Part shown: positions 53,601 to 61,015 of the stretch, piece after piece
How the letters are laid out: every line of letters starts with the position of its first letter
Numbering within the stretch: the first letter of the stretch is position 1
NCBI RefSeq assembly: GCF_000585395.1
Contig: NZ_KK073875.1
Span: forward strand, 323,186-387,185
Direction of reading: 5' to 3'
Length of the DNA: 64,000 bases
Source: Saccharibacillus sacchari DSM 19268
GTDB lineage: Bacteria > Bacillota > Bacilli > Paenibacillales > Paenibacillaceae
The notes under the pieces: model-generated
What the model was told of the DNA's origin: nothing
The model's input: the letters and a program-made list of their open reading frames with translations, nothing else
Database searches by the model: none
Translations under genes and position numbers: made by a program

Positions 53601-54289
53601 AAATCCACTGTCTGACTTACAGGCTGAGAAGAAATTACCGGAGCTTCAGCAGTCGGAGCATCGGATATGTCGGACAATGTAATATTGTCGAAGTTCAAAG
53701 ATTCCGGAGGATCGCCAGCATACTCCCATTCAATATCGATGGAAGACACTTTTTCAAATTCATAAGGTGAACCATTCTGAAGAATGCTTGAAAGCTTTAC
53801 TGTTTTATCAGAAGGAATAACTAAAACGTTATTGTTCTCTAAAACAGCAATATCATCATTGTTCGAATCCTTCAAAGTCACTTTAAGCCGTTGAAGTTGC
53901 CCGTTACTACCGTATATAGTATTCGTACTGAGTCCAAGATCGTTAAAAGTAAACGACTGGTTGATTGTTCCTCCTTCAGCTAAAAGAGTCAGATTCCCAA
54001 CAAAGTCGGGTCTCGTCATATAATTAAGACGAAGCGAATCTTGTTGAAAAGTATCAGGAGATTCACTGGATGTCACGACTCCGTTCGTCACCTTGAATTT
54101 GTCGCCAACCCGCTGAAATCCCTGACCTGCGGAATCGGCGGCTCCCAGGCCGCTAAAATTGTAAGTACCGTCTATGATGCCCTCTTGGGCATAAGCAGCA
54201 AAAGGCAAAAAGTTCGAGAAAAAGAGAACGGCGGCCATAAACAGAACCGGGACTCCCCGAGTGCGCTTTCGTTTAAAGCTTGCTTTCAT
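50675..54289 (-). CDS. large surface protein: Ig-like repeats and three SLH domains
   Basis: A 1204-aa secreted protein held to the wall by S-layer homology domains. Signal peptide about 1-34 (RGVPVLFMAAVLFFSNFLPF...AYA). A beta-rich N-terminal domain spans about 35-215. Five Ig-like repeats of about 95 residues follow (each with a VTxxP start, GTLSYQWYR and YYVVVTNT), then a Pro-rich linker (about 775-810), a mixed domain (about 810-1020), and SLH domains at about 1030, 1090 and 1145 (GHWSEDIVKDMASR, FYQDINTAVEYGLVDGFANG, DWAREGAAASVSAGIIEG). Ligand unknown; adhesion or polysaccharide binding is plausible. GGGAGGATG precedes the ATG. Confidence 0.9.
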   Translation of the reverse strand: MKASFKRKRTRGVPVLFMAAVLFFSNFLPFAAYAQEGIIDGTYNFSGLGAADSAGQGFQRVGDKFKVTNGVVTSSESPDTFQQDSLRLNYMTRPDFVGNLTLLAEGGTINQSFTFNDLGLSTNTIYGSNGQLQRLKVTLKDSNNDDIAVLENNNVLVIPSDKTVKLSSILQNGSPYEFEKVSSIDIEWEYAGDPPESLNFDNITLSDISDAPTAEAPVISSQPVSQTVDFKSPTVLSVTANPPSSGTLSYQWYRNDTSTTTGGIAIQNANSNTYTVPTNASGPYYYYVIVTNTTEQSGNPITASTTSQVATVTVREATNAQVPTITRQPEGVNVNTGDPASLSVSATAPQGGTLSYQWYRMDSDIVGEEDGTPITGATQSTYSAPTQNAGVQTYYVVVTNTDNSQTGNKTATVRSQQATVTVKERTDAQAPTITLQPKDVTVNMEETATLSVTATAPEGGTLSYQWYRVDSDIAGDEGTLISGATESSYTAPTDNLGVQSYYVVVTNTDDSKTGNKTATVRSQTANVFVNERTNAQAPTITSEPQDEMVYIGQSATLSVEASVPGEGVLSYQWYQVVESDNQNGQEILGANNATYTTTAFKQAGTRSYYVVVTNTDDSRTGNKTATSTSRTAVVTVNDLPHGPGSPIITTQPQDRTVTVGTPVTLTVTATASAISFEEPMLRYQWYRNTTQSTTNAVPIEGANSPSYSVPTSSVGTAYYYVVVTNEEPRRLSDSISVNQIIESKAATSRVARVTVTPVQGNPNPPSNPTPAVPDPVVTPAPTTPAPAPTPASGVDVLVNGVPQNVGTATTTQENGQSVTTIRVNEETLQQRLNEAGNGAVLTIPVTDQSDAVVGEISGRMINNLEQSDATLRIQTPRASYTIPAEEINVNELASAFGSGTPLQDVAVRVRIAVSNADTTEQVQQTASSQGFDIVAPPMDFEIQAVYDGNVRPVTDFDRYVERTITLPQSVASNLVTTAIVFNSNGSLHSVPTKVRRIDGVLQAIVNSRSNSTYVLVSNPVSFQDTSGHWSEDIVKDMASRWVMEGASAQMFMPNRNATRAEFASALVSGLGLESRGSGSTFSDVNSNNPFYQDINTAVEYGLVDGFANGTFRPDEMLTREQAMQMLTRAMSLTGLSEGTSVSTNLSAFRDNDQLADWAREGAAASVSAGIIEGRKTDLLVPKGWLTRAETAAIVQRLLQRSDLI

Positions 54290-54526
54290 CTTTCATCCTC
54301 CCATGGATTATGATCTGCATCCTATGAACCAGATCATAACTTCAGATTGCTAGCATCCGGCAGTTTGAATAGTTGAAGACAACCGACAGTCCGTCACATC
54401 GACTTTTACGACTTACACGTTGAATTGATCCCTATCTTTATTTGCCTTTTCGCTCCTTTCTTCTCTCTTTACACTTTATATTTAATCCAAAATATTTCAT
54501 TTAAACATCCTTATGTAAAAAGAAAC

Positions 54527-54573
54527 AAAAAAACAAGAATATCAATATACGATTCCTTGTTTCATTAGCGCTA
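54527..54573 (-). terminator. terminator of the 54617-54958 lipoprotein gene
   Basis: AAACAAGGAAT / ATTCTTGTTT with T7 on the minus strand. The remainder of the 327-bp gap 54290-54616 is AT-rich and shows no gene. Confidence 0.65.
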
Positions 54574-54616
54574 TCCTTTTGGGTCTTTTTTAATCGGGGA
54601 GCCTAGCTTGTTGGCG

Positions 54617-54958
54617 TTATTCCCCGGCCGAATCATCGCCGATGCGTTCGATCTGCTCCAGTACGTAACCTTGTTGAACCGAACCTTGGTAATTTACGAA
54701 GTATTCCCGATTCGGTTCGATCAGATTCCAAACCATCTCGTTTTCGACTTCGATGCGAACCGGTCCAATCGTATCGGTATTGACATTGGAGCCGATAATC
54801 CAGTTTTTCGCAGAGTCGTCCGATCGGCCTTTTTCCGTAACGCGGATCGAGGTGGCGACGGCTTCGAACGGTTCGTTATCTTTGTCTTTGGAGGTACAGC
54901 CGCCGATACAGAGTGCCGCGGCAAGCACAAGAAGCGGTTTTGAACAGATCGATTTCAT
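54617..54958 (-). CDS. small lipoprotein, 113 aa
   Basis: Signal peptide with lipobox LALCIGGC-like sequence (AAALCIGGC, cysteine at about 21), then a mature beta-rich domain of 90 residues (ATSIRVTEKGRSDD, NREYFVNYQGSVQQGYVLEQ). The family is not recognised; exported and lipid-anchored. AAGGAGGCG precedes the ATG at 54958 (a GTG at 54961 is equally placed). The gap 54959-55180 holds no recognisable gene. Confidence 0.7.
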   Translation of the reverse strand: MKSICSKPLLVLAAALCIGGCTSKDKDNEPFEAVATSIRVTEKGRSDDSAKNWIIGSNVNTDTIGPVRIEVENEMVWNLIEPNREYFVNYQGSVQQGYVLEQIERIGDDSAGE

Positions 54959-55180
54959 CACGGATCGCCTCCTTACCCATTCTTGCGAATATACAGAACA
55001 GTTCCGGCAAAACGGTGCTTGTCTTCGCATGCGAATCGTTTATCCGAATATCAATATTCCTTCTGAAATAGGACGGCTCGGTGCGACAAATCGATTGCTC
55101 GAAAATACGGTTGAATCCAATTGTTTTTCCTTTACAGCTACAAGTCCCGGGAAAGAGCCTTTTTCGAATGGCATGAAGGA

Positions 55181-55744
55181 TTACCCGCCTACTTCGCTTG
55201 TCATTCCTGGTTCGTACGAGACGTTCAGCATTGCCTTTTCTTGTTTGGCGACGAATTGTTCCATAAACGTTTCTACTTCTTTTTCGGTTTCGAGTTTTTG
55301 CCGATCGAATGCGTTGAACACGAAATTGACCTTTTGCTCGGAGATCTGTATGCCTAGATGCGTCATTTCGATGCCTGCTTCTTCGATGTCCTGCTGCTTG
55401 GATTGGATTTTCTCGAACACTTTGTTCAGATCGGCTCGCGAATACGTCACTTCAATGAATTCGACTTGATCCGGAAGATTTTGTCGAAGTTCATGTTTAA
55501 GCTTGCGGGTACGATCATTGTCTTGTTTGATTCCGACTATGATCTTGCCCGATTGCGAATCCGTGTAAAAGGTTCCGTCTTGGGAAAAAGGCACATCGCG
55601 ATACACCTGCTTGACGATACGGCTGTAGGCCTGAATGTCTGCGGGATCGATACCGATTTTCGGACGATCGGAAGAAACGCCGCAAGCGGTCGTCATGGTC
55701 AGGATCATCGCTAACAGGCATATCCGGATTCGGCTTAGGTTCAT
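55181..55744 (-). CDS. lipoprotein, 187 aa
   Basis: Signal peptide and lipobox (ICLLAMILTMTTAC, cysteine at about 21). The mature part has a SQSGKIIVGIKQDNDRTR strand-helix pattern, a long helix (NLPDQVEFIEVTYSRADLNKV...QSKQQDIEEAG) and a C-terminal helix rich in Glu/Lys. Not recognised. CAAGGAGGATAACG precedes the ATG. It may form an operon with the lipoprotein downstream at 54617, 220 bp away. Confidence 0.7.
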   Translation of the reverse strand: MNLSRIRICLLAMILTMTTACGVSSDRPKIGIDPADIQAYSRIVKQVYRDVPFSQDGTFYTDSQSGKIIVGIKQDNDRTRKLKHELRQNLPDQVEFIEVTYSRADLNKVFEKIQSKQQDIEEAGIEMTHLGIQISEQKVNFVFNAFDRQKLETEKEVETFMEQFVAKQEKAMLNVSYEPGMTSEVGG

Positions 55745-55827
55745 CGTTATCCTCCTTGGAATGAAGCGGTTGGACGATCAAAGATGGTTTGATTATCTAA
55801 CGCAAAAGAAACGATGAAAGTTGCCCA

Positions 55828-55858
55828 ATAAAAAAACGCCGATAACCGACTCGACGTT
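55828..55858 (-). terminator. terminator of the TPR gene
   Basis: AACGTCG / CGGCGTT-type stem with T7 on the minus strand; weak stem. Confidence 0.5.
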
Positions 55859-55882
55859 TGCATAAGATTTGAAAGCTGATGG

Positions 55883-56392
55883 TCATTCGCCGACTTCATC
55901 CAAATGGGACGCATAGTAGGCAAGCGGTCTGCTGAAATACTGAAGCTTTTCGTCCGAGGTTGTTTCCAGCAAATTCGTCAGCAAAAGCTCGGTCGATTCT
56001 TGGTGTTTCCCCGTATTGTAAAGGGCGAGTGCCAAAAACGCTTGAAGCCCTCGATGATGCGGAAACTCTTTCACGCCTCGGCGCAGCGTCTTCTCCGCCT
56101 CCTCGTAAAAGCCCAAATAACGGTACGTGCTGCCCAAGCCGAGCAACGCTCTTTCCAGATCCGCTCCGGCCAGCCCTTGATCGATCGCTTGCACGTAAAA
56201 AGGAATCGCGTCGCGTCCCATGCCGGAGTTGTCGTGAGCGACGGCGGTCTGGTAGTTGATCTCGGCGTCCTGCGGATAAGCGGCTGCCAAATCCAACAGC
56301 ATGGCCCGCACTTCGGCAAGCATTGCCTGATCCTGCTTGGCCCGTCCTTCTTCGCGAAGTTGTATAGCTTTATCTAAAAGTTCTCTATTCAT
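55883..56392 (-). CDS. tetratricopeptide-repeat protein, 169 aa
   Basis: Four TPR-like helical pairs cover residues about 20-150 (AEINYQTAVAHDNSGMGRDAI, ERALLGLGSTYRYLGFYEEA, LQAFLALALYNTGKHQEST). Cytoplasmic, with no catalytic domain; a protein-protein interaction module related to B. subtilis-type TPR_5 proteins. This is the last gene with ordinary base composition before the AT-richer HNH gene and the cassette array. Confidence 0.75.
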   Translation of the reverse strand: MNRELLDKAIQLREEGRAKQDQAMLAEVRAMLLDLAAAYPQDAEINYQTAVAHDNSGMGRDAIPFYVQAIDQGLAGADLERALLGLGSTYRYLGFYEEAEKTLRRGVKEFPHHRGLQAFLALALYNTGKHQESTELLLTNLLETTSDEKLQYFSRPLAYYASHLDEVGE

Positions 56393-56419
56393 GGGTGTGC
56401 CTTTCTTGTTCGGAGTGTT

Positions 56420-57331
56420 TTAAGCAATGATTTTGGCGCCTTTCGTTCGATTGCACTTCCAGCATAGCGTTTGCAGGTTGCTTTCGGTCGTTTCTCCGCC
56501 TTTGGACAAAGGGATCATATGATCGATCTCCAGCAATAAGTGCTTCGTGTCATAAGCCGAGATGCCGCAGCTCTGACAAGTATAATGATCGCGTATCTTG
56601 ATTTTTTCCCGCAAAGCCGAAGTCATTAACGCTCTTTGGCCCGCAGCACTTTTTTTGAATTTGACCAGCGTACTCAAGTAATTTACAAACCGATTCAAAT
56701 TATCGATGTCCAATGTAATGTCGCATTTAGACGAACTGTTGCCGCCGGCGGAAACATATTGGAACGTATAGACCGGAAAATATAAGGTGCTAAAGTCGAT
56801 CTGTTCAAAACCAAGCTTTCTTTTTAGCTTTTCTTTGTTGAATCTGTAGATCATGGCCGGAATCGAGCTTTTAATATTTTCAACAATGGAATCATGTTCT
56901 TGTTTTAACAGCACTTTGCCTTGTTCGGCAGCATCAAAATCGTTAAGCACGGCTTCGAAACTCGAAAGGGATGCTTCTGTCACTTTGATATCAAAATACT
57001 TGCACAAATACTTAAACGGCTGATCGTTCGCGTTTTTACATACGGTTGCCGAGCAATTATGTACGTATCGATTCTTGATGTTTTTGTTCCACTCGGTTCG
57101 TTTGAAGTTGTAGTTGCTGTTGTCTTGAAGTGTGCTTTTGCCGTAATCGTAAGAGTTGATGTCGACATAGGCGTTCTTGAGTTCTTGGATGTGATGATTG
57201 AGGTCGTTGCAGTTCGCGGTGTAGGCTTCCACGCTTCGTTTGAGGGTGTTGAACTTTTCGCTTTTGAAGTAGACCGTGACGTAGATTTGATAAGCGACGA
57301 AAGTAGCCAGTATGACTAGTAGAAATTCCAT
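56420..57331 (-). CDS. membrane-anchored HNH endonuclease-domain protein
   Basis: A 303-aa protein: one N-terminal transmembrane helix (2-22, FLLVILATFVAYQIYVTVYF), a coiled coil (about 30-60), a middle domain, and a C-terminal HNH nuclease (about 240-303) with CQSCG, LLEIDHMIPLSKGG and LCWKCN: the His and Asn/His residues plus two zinc CxxC pairs are intact. The ATG at 57331 has AGAGGAACG; the frame is open 42 codons further upstream. Membrane tethering of an HNH domain is unusual. It borders the distal end of the cassette array. Confidence 0.75.
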   Translation of the reverse strand: MEFLLVILATFVAYQIYVTVYFKSEKFNTLKRSVEAYTANCNDLNHHIQELKNAYVDINSYDYGKSTLQDNSNYNFKRTEWNKNIKNRYVHNCSATVCKNANDQPFKYLCKYFDIKVTEASLSSFEAVLNDFDAAEQGKVLLKQEHDSIVENIKSSIPAMIYRFNKEKLKRKLGFEQIDFSTLYFPVYTFQYVSAGGNSSSKCDITLDIDNLNRFVNYLSTLVKFKKSAAGQRALMTSALREKIKIRDHYTCQSCGISAYDTKHLLLEIDHMIPLSKGGETTESNLQTLCWKCNRTKGAKIIA

Positions 57332-57429
57332 TGTTTTCGTTCCTCTCGATTTGGCATTTATATTTTCTTTTGCAAGACTTGTTCTTCTTTCGGTGTTACG
57401 CGATGCAGTTATTGTCTTTGAACTAACCT

Positions 57430-57822
57430 TCAAATCTGTATGTAGTCCCTTTTCCAAAGTGCTTCTAATACATCGAGTTGATAGTTATGAGAGATTCTAT
57501 TCCCTTCAGTAACCTGATTCCAAAGCTCTTTTTTGTTATTCAATAAATCAGGTTGTTCCTTAATTATGCTTGCAGCTTTTACTACATATCTTTTATTCTT
57601 TGAATCTCTTTTTGAATTATAAACCCCTGAAGAAATACCTTTTATATAACCTTCTTCGCATAAACCGAGAAACGCGTTTTTAGGGCATCCTTTTTTGGCT
57701 CCCCAAGTTCCTTCACCAAATACTTCTGCCGTGGCAATCTCCCAAGCTTCAATAGGTGAATGACAGAGATCCTTATGCATTATCTCTACAGCTTTGATAG
57801 CTGCTTGATTATACTTACTCAT
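57430..57822 (-). CDS. hypothetical cassette protein, 130 aa
   Basis: A small basic cytoplasmic protein (AAIKAVEIMHKDLCHSPIEA, WGAKKGCPKNAFLGLCEEGY, then LLNNKKELWNQVTEGNRISH). It resembles no family I can name; the second half looks like a winged-helix or restriction-associated fold, but that is a guess. AAGGAGAAG precedes the ATG, 45 bp after the cassette start at 57877. It is the only gene of the last cassette, whose closing site near 57395 keeps only the half-site GTTACGCGATG. Confidence 0.6.
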   Translation of the reverse strand: MSKYNQAAIKAVEIMHKDLCHSPIEAWEIATAEVFGEGTWGAKKGCPKNAFLGLCEEGYIKGISSGVYNSKRDSKNKRYVVKAASIIKEQPDLLNNKKELWNQVTEGNRISHNYQLDVLEALWKRDYIQI

Positions 57823-57866
57823 ATAATTCTTCTCCTTAGATGATCTCTAATTTGCTTCTATAAATG

Positions 57867-57933
57867 CTTCGCATAACTTCTCTCGCATTCACGAACCCTC
57901 ACCACCTTAACAAGCCCTTTGAGAGTTAGATGA
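57867..57933 (-). repeat. attC-like site 0 (short, divergent)
   Basis: 67 bp. On the minus strand it starts GTCATCTAAC and ends TTCGTGAATGCGAGAGAAG then GTTATGCGAAG. The GTTATGC half resembles the other sites (TCGTGAATACAGGAACGTTA), but the TAAC half does not, apart from CTCTC/GAGAG pairing beside the ends. Confidence 0.6.
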
Positions 57934-57947
57934 CTCTTATCTTACTC

Positions 57948-58472
57948 TCAAATATTCTTTATCCAGTATCTCTTAATGACATTGCCATCTTCTTCAATGA
58001 AATCAGAATCCGGCTTCCCGCCGTTTTTGATAATTGTTTTTTCAGATCCTATGTTGCCCGCATCACAGACCACTAAAACATCTTTTACACCTAGTCTCTT
58101 TGCCTCAATAAGAGAAAGTTCTAACAGAATTGTCGCGAGACCTTTTTGACGTTCAGATGGACGGATGCCGTAACCGATATGACCACCCGCATTAAACAAA
58201 TGTTCGGTAAGCCGATGTCTGATATTAACTGCACCCAATACTCTATTGTAATCATTCACCAGCCAAAATGTTGAATCTGACACCCATCCCTCTGGCAGTC
58301 CGATCCCCTTCTCACTATCCGATAGCGATTTCAACATCCCTTGGAAATCTCTTGGATCTTTACTAATGACCCAAGGAACCATGTCTTCACCTGATTCTTT
58401 CCATTCTTGATAAAAAGGTAAGTACTCATTTTTTAGTTCTAATCGAGGTTTAACTAATTTTAAATTATTCAT
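57948..58472 (-). CDS. GNAT family N-acetyltransferase
   Basis: A 174-aa acetyl-CoA-dependent acetyltransferase. The CoA loop is RPSERQKGLATILLELSLIE (about 110-130, R/Q-xx-G-x-A). WLVNDYNRVLGAVNIRHRL forms the preceding strands, and VCDAGNIGSEKTIIKNGG carries the family's late Asn motif. This pattern is that of general small-molecule GNATs; the substrate is unknown. AGAGGACATC precedes the ATG. It is the second gene of the cassette that also carries the lipoprotein at 58505. Confidence 0.85.
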   Translation of the reverse strand: MNNLKLVKPRLELKNEYLPFYQEWKESGEDMVPWVISKDPRDFQGMLKSLSDSEKGIGLPEGWVSDSTFWLVNDYNRVLGAVNIRHRLTEHLFNAGGHIGYGIRPSERQKGLATILLELSLIEAKRLGVKDVLVVCDAGNIGSEKTIIKNGGKPDSDFIEEDGNVIKRYWIKNI

Positions 58473-58504
58473 ATTTGATGTCCTCTATGAAATGCCTTCA
58501 GATT

Positions 58505-59056
58505 CTAGTGACTTTCTTCATTTTCTTCTTTGTAAAAACATTCTCCATTCTTGCATCCATAGGTAATTTTTGAGCCAAAGTCTTCGTAATAGATGATTTC
58601 ATTAAAATCAGAAGGCGGTGTTTCTCTAATTTTCTCTAACAAAGCTTTTGCGGACTCTATTGCATTGGGTTGATTTTCCTTTTGATCGTAACCGATCGCA
58701 GGCCCTGAAGGACCATCATAAACCATAAAATGCCACTTGCTTGTATCATTACTTACTTCAATTACGTAGTGGTAGGCATCTTCAGCATTATCTGATTGAT
58801 ATAACGGTTCGCCAAACAAAGTAAGAAGCGATCCTCTAAACCTCGCACTTTCTTCACCTTCATAAATGCCGGGATCAAGAAATTTCGAGAATCCTAATGT
58901 TAAATCTTCAGAAATAGCTTTGTAGGTATACACTTCATTTAGCTCCCCTTTCAAAGGATTATCATTTATTGAATTACCTTGTTCGAGATTCTTACGTGTA
59001 TGATCCGAACAGCCTAATAAAACCACCAAAATCAATACAGTTATTAATTTGTACAT
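58505..59056 (-). CDS. lipoprotein, 183 aa
   Basis: Signal peptide MYKLITVLILVVLLGCSDHT with lipobox cysteine at residue 16, then a mature domain of mixed alpha/beta character (LTLGFSKFLDPGIYEGEESA, YHYVIEVSNDTSKWHFMVYD) and a C-terminal FGSKITYGCKNGECFYKEE with two cysteines. Not recognised. AAAGG 6 bp upstream supports the ATG at 59056. First gene of its cassette. Confidence 0.7.
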   Translation of the reverse strand: MYKLITVLILVVLLGCSDHTRKNLEQGNSINDNPLKGELNEVYTYKAISEDLTLGFSKFLDPGIYEGEESARFRGSLLTLFGEPLYQSDNAEDAYHYVIEVSNDTSKWHFMVYDGPSGPAIGYDQKENQPNAIESAKALLEKIRETPPSDFNEIIYYEDFGSKITYGCKNGECFYKEENEESH

Positions 59057-59107
59057 GTTCATCCTTTCTAGAAGTGAGTAAGCTTTATAACAATTCCTCA
59101 TTGATTT

Positions 59108-59206
59108 CAGTTAACGTTCCTGTATTCATGACTCGATGTATGTTGGATGTCCAGAGAATACCGGGCCAAGGAAAAATGTTTGCAGAGTGAATATTATGTT
59201 AGCTGA
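59108..59206 (-). repeat. attC-like site 1
   Basis: Minus strand: TCAGCTAAC, spacer, TATTCACTC, a decayed centre, GAGTCATGAATA, CAGGAAC, GTTAACTGA. The arms pair with three extra bases on one side. The central hairpins have lost much of their pairing, so this copy looks the most worn of the long ones. Confidence 0.7.
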
Positions 59207-59242
59207 TGTCCTGCTCTTCTTTGAGTCTTCTCGCATCAGGTC

Positions 59243-59644
59243 TTAACTATAAAGGTATAAGTCAAAATCAATTTCCGCCCCCAGATCATAAATAAACTTT
59301 ATTGTGTCTTTATTTAGATACATGGCAGGCTTTATATTGTTCTCAATATTAATGACGACTTCAAATTTACATTCAAGATTGTTTTGTTTAATTAACTGTA
59401 CGATTTGATCTTTTTGATCTTGAATTAGACCCTTAATTTTATCGATCTGATCATTGATATCAAAAGACTCTTCATATTCTGTAGCTATTTCCCAACATGT
59501 TTCCTTACGAACTAGATCTTTTCGTATCGGATCGCCTTTAAACCATGTTCTTGTAGGAGTAATTAAAAGTGTTTGGGTCAGAATTTTCGGGTCAAATTGT
59601 TCTCCAAATATACTGAATTCAACTTTTACATTCGTTCTTTCCAT
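59243..59644 (-). CDS. DUF4279 domain protein
   Basis: A 133-aa cytoplasmic protein with the DUF4279 pattern: VEFSIFGEQFDPKILTQTLL (8-27), ITPTRTWFKGDPI, ETCWEIATEYE, then a helical stretch and FIYDLGAEIDFDLYLY at the end. Function unknown; the family is frequent in accessory regions. GAGGAG at 10 bp precedes the ATG. Sole gene of its cassette. Confidence 0.78.
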   Translation of the reverse strand: MERTNVKVEFSIFGEQFDPKILTQTLLITPTRTWFKGDPIRKDLVRKETCWEIATEYEESFDINDQIDKIKGLIQDQKDQIVQLIKQNNLECKFEVVINIENNIKPAMYLNKDTIKFIYDLGAEIDFDLYLYS

Positions 59645-59681
59645 CCTGAGTTGCTCCTCGAATTATATGTTTAGCAGGATT

Positions 59682-59781
59682 TCACTTAACGTTCCTGTAT
59701 TCACGACTCGACGCATGTCGAGCATGCGGCGAATGCCGGATCAAGGACGAATGTCCGCAGCGTGAATATATTGTTAGCCGA
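59682..59781 (-). repeat. attC-like site 2
   Basis: 100 bp; minus strand TCGGCTAAC ... TATTCACGCTGCG ... GTCGTGAATA-CAGGAAC-GTTAAGTGA. Three small hairpins lie in the middle (CGACgcatGTCG, GCATgcGGCGAATGCC-type, GGACgaatGTCC). One unpaired A interrupts the left arm (CACG-A-CT). Confidence 0.78.
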
Positions 59782-59799
59782 TGTTAGTTTTCTTCTAAT

Positions 59800-60774
59800 T
59801 CACAAACCTAATCTAAAATCTTCAATTTTCTGTTTAATAACTTCTTCTGGGTTATTCCCATTCTTTTTTAGCATAAGCATTTGTTCAAAATCTGTATCAT
59901 TTATAAAAATAATCAGTTTGCTATGTGCCATCCAAATCTCTCTTTGGGTATGAATTGCAGATTCTTTCGGTTCTGTTCTTAAAGCTATGATTCCAAACAT
60001 TCCAGGGCCATAATCTTTTAAATAGTTTGCCATCTGTAATACACAACCTTTGTCCACTTTGGTTGAATAATTTTTCGCGTCAACTATAATATAATCTGCT
60101 CTGTATCTACCTCTTAAATATTTCCAATATCCTTCATCACAATAGTTAGCCATGATAATGTCTCTTCTATTGGCCCTTATATGATCCGAAAGTTCGATAA
60201 TCGGTTTACCTAAATTAGGACAAAAAAGGTGCTCAAGTATGTTAGCACAGATTTTCTGATAAGCCATCCAGTGCCTATTCCCTTTTGAACAGTTATTCAA
60301 TTGTATTAATAATTCATCCTCTTCTGTTTTGCTAAATAACTCATTTTTTTCAAATAATCTTTTTAATTCTTCTGATGTTGACTTTCTTATCTGCGAATGA
60401 AATATTTTTGACAATTCATCAATGTCCCATACTGTCAACCAATCTTGTTCACCTAATTTGCTTTTTTGCTTTGATGAGAGTTCTCCTGGAAATGCTAAAA
60501 CAATTTTATATTTAGATGATTTATACACAGATAACTGTTTTAAGACTTGTTCTAATCTATTCATTGAGAAAATAGGGCTTACTTTACACTGGATTAAAAC
60601 CTTTTTTCCTCGATACTCTGCAGCAATGTCAATCCCATAATTTCCATGCACTTGACTTTCCATCACTACATTACTGAAATCCAGATGCTCTTTCATCATA
60701 TTTGCCAATTCATATTGAAATATGTATCCAGTTAGAGCACTTACAGCATTATAATTTCGATTTGGTTCCATCAT
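59800..60774 (-). CDS. restriction-endonuclease-like protein (PD-(D/E)XK type)
   Basis: 324 aa. The N-terminal region has VHGNYGIDIAAEYRGKKVLI followed by QCK (residues about 44-66), a D-x(n)-(E/Q)xK core of the Mrr-like PD-(D/E)XK nuclease fold. A second possible core is near residue 218, YRADYIIVDAKNYS, as in DUF-type nucleases with DAK. So the protein may hold two nuclease-like domains. No helicase or methylase partner is present. AGGGG precedes the ATG. Sole gene of its cassette; a defence role is an inference from fold and context. Confidence 0.6.
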   Translation of the reverse strand: MMEPNRNYNAVSALTGYIFQYELANMMKEHLDFSNVVMESQVHGNYGIDIAAEYRGKKVLIQCKVSPIFSMNRLEQVLKQLSVYKSSKYKIVLAFPGELSSKQKSKLGEQDWLTVWDIDELSKIFHSQIRKSTSEELKRLFEKNELFSKTEEDELLIQLNNCSKGNRHWMAYQKICANILEHLFCPNLGKPIIELSDHIRANRRDIIMANYCDEGYWKYLRGRYRADYIIVDAKNYSTKVDKGCVLQMANYLKDYGPGMFGIIALRTEPKESAIHTQREIWMAHSKLIIFINDTDFEQMLMLKKNGNNPEEVIKQKIEDFRLGL

Positions 60775-60814
60775 TAATTATCCCCTATACTTTTGAATGA
60801 ACTTTAAACTAATT

Positions 60815-60897
60815 TCGGCTAACGTTCCCGTATTCACGACCCGGCGTATGTCGGTCCAAGGACGAATGTCCGCAGCGTGAATATTATGTTATACGTA
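60815..60897 (-). repeat. attC-like site 3
   Basis: 83 bp; minus strand TACGTATAAC ... TATTCACGCTGCG ... GTCGTGAATA-CGGGAAC-GTTAGCCGA. It has two central hairpins (GGACgaatGTCC and CCGgcgtatgtCGG), one fewer than site 4. Confidence 0.8.
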
Positions 60898-60956
60898 GTT
60901 ACGTTACCTAATCTTGATCTAATTTCATCATTAATTTTTGTTTAATCTTCTGCAAG

Positions 60957-60995
60957 ATTAATTAAAGACCCGATTAAATCGAGTCTTTAATTAAT
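60957..60995 (-). terminator. perfect 13-bp inverted repeat after the kwaB-like gene
   Basis: ATTAATTAAAGAC (60957-60969) / GTCTTTAATTAAT (60983-60995), just downstream of the stop at 61016. It probably terminates the cassette's own transcript. Confidence 0.65.
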
Positions 60996-61015
60996 AGGTT
61001 CACTACACCCTTATT

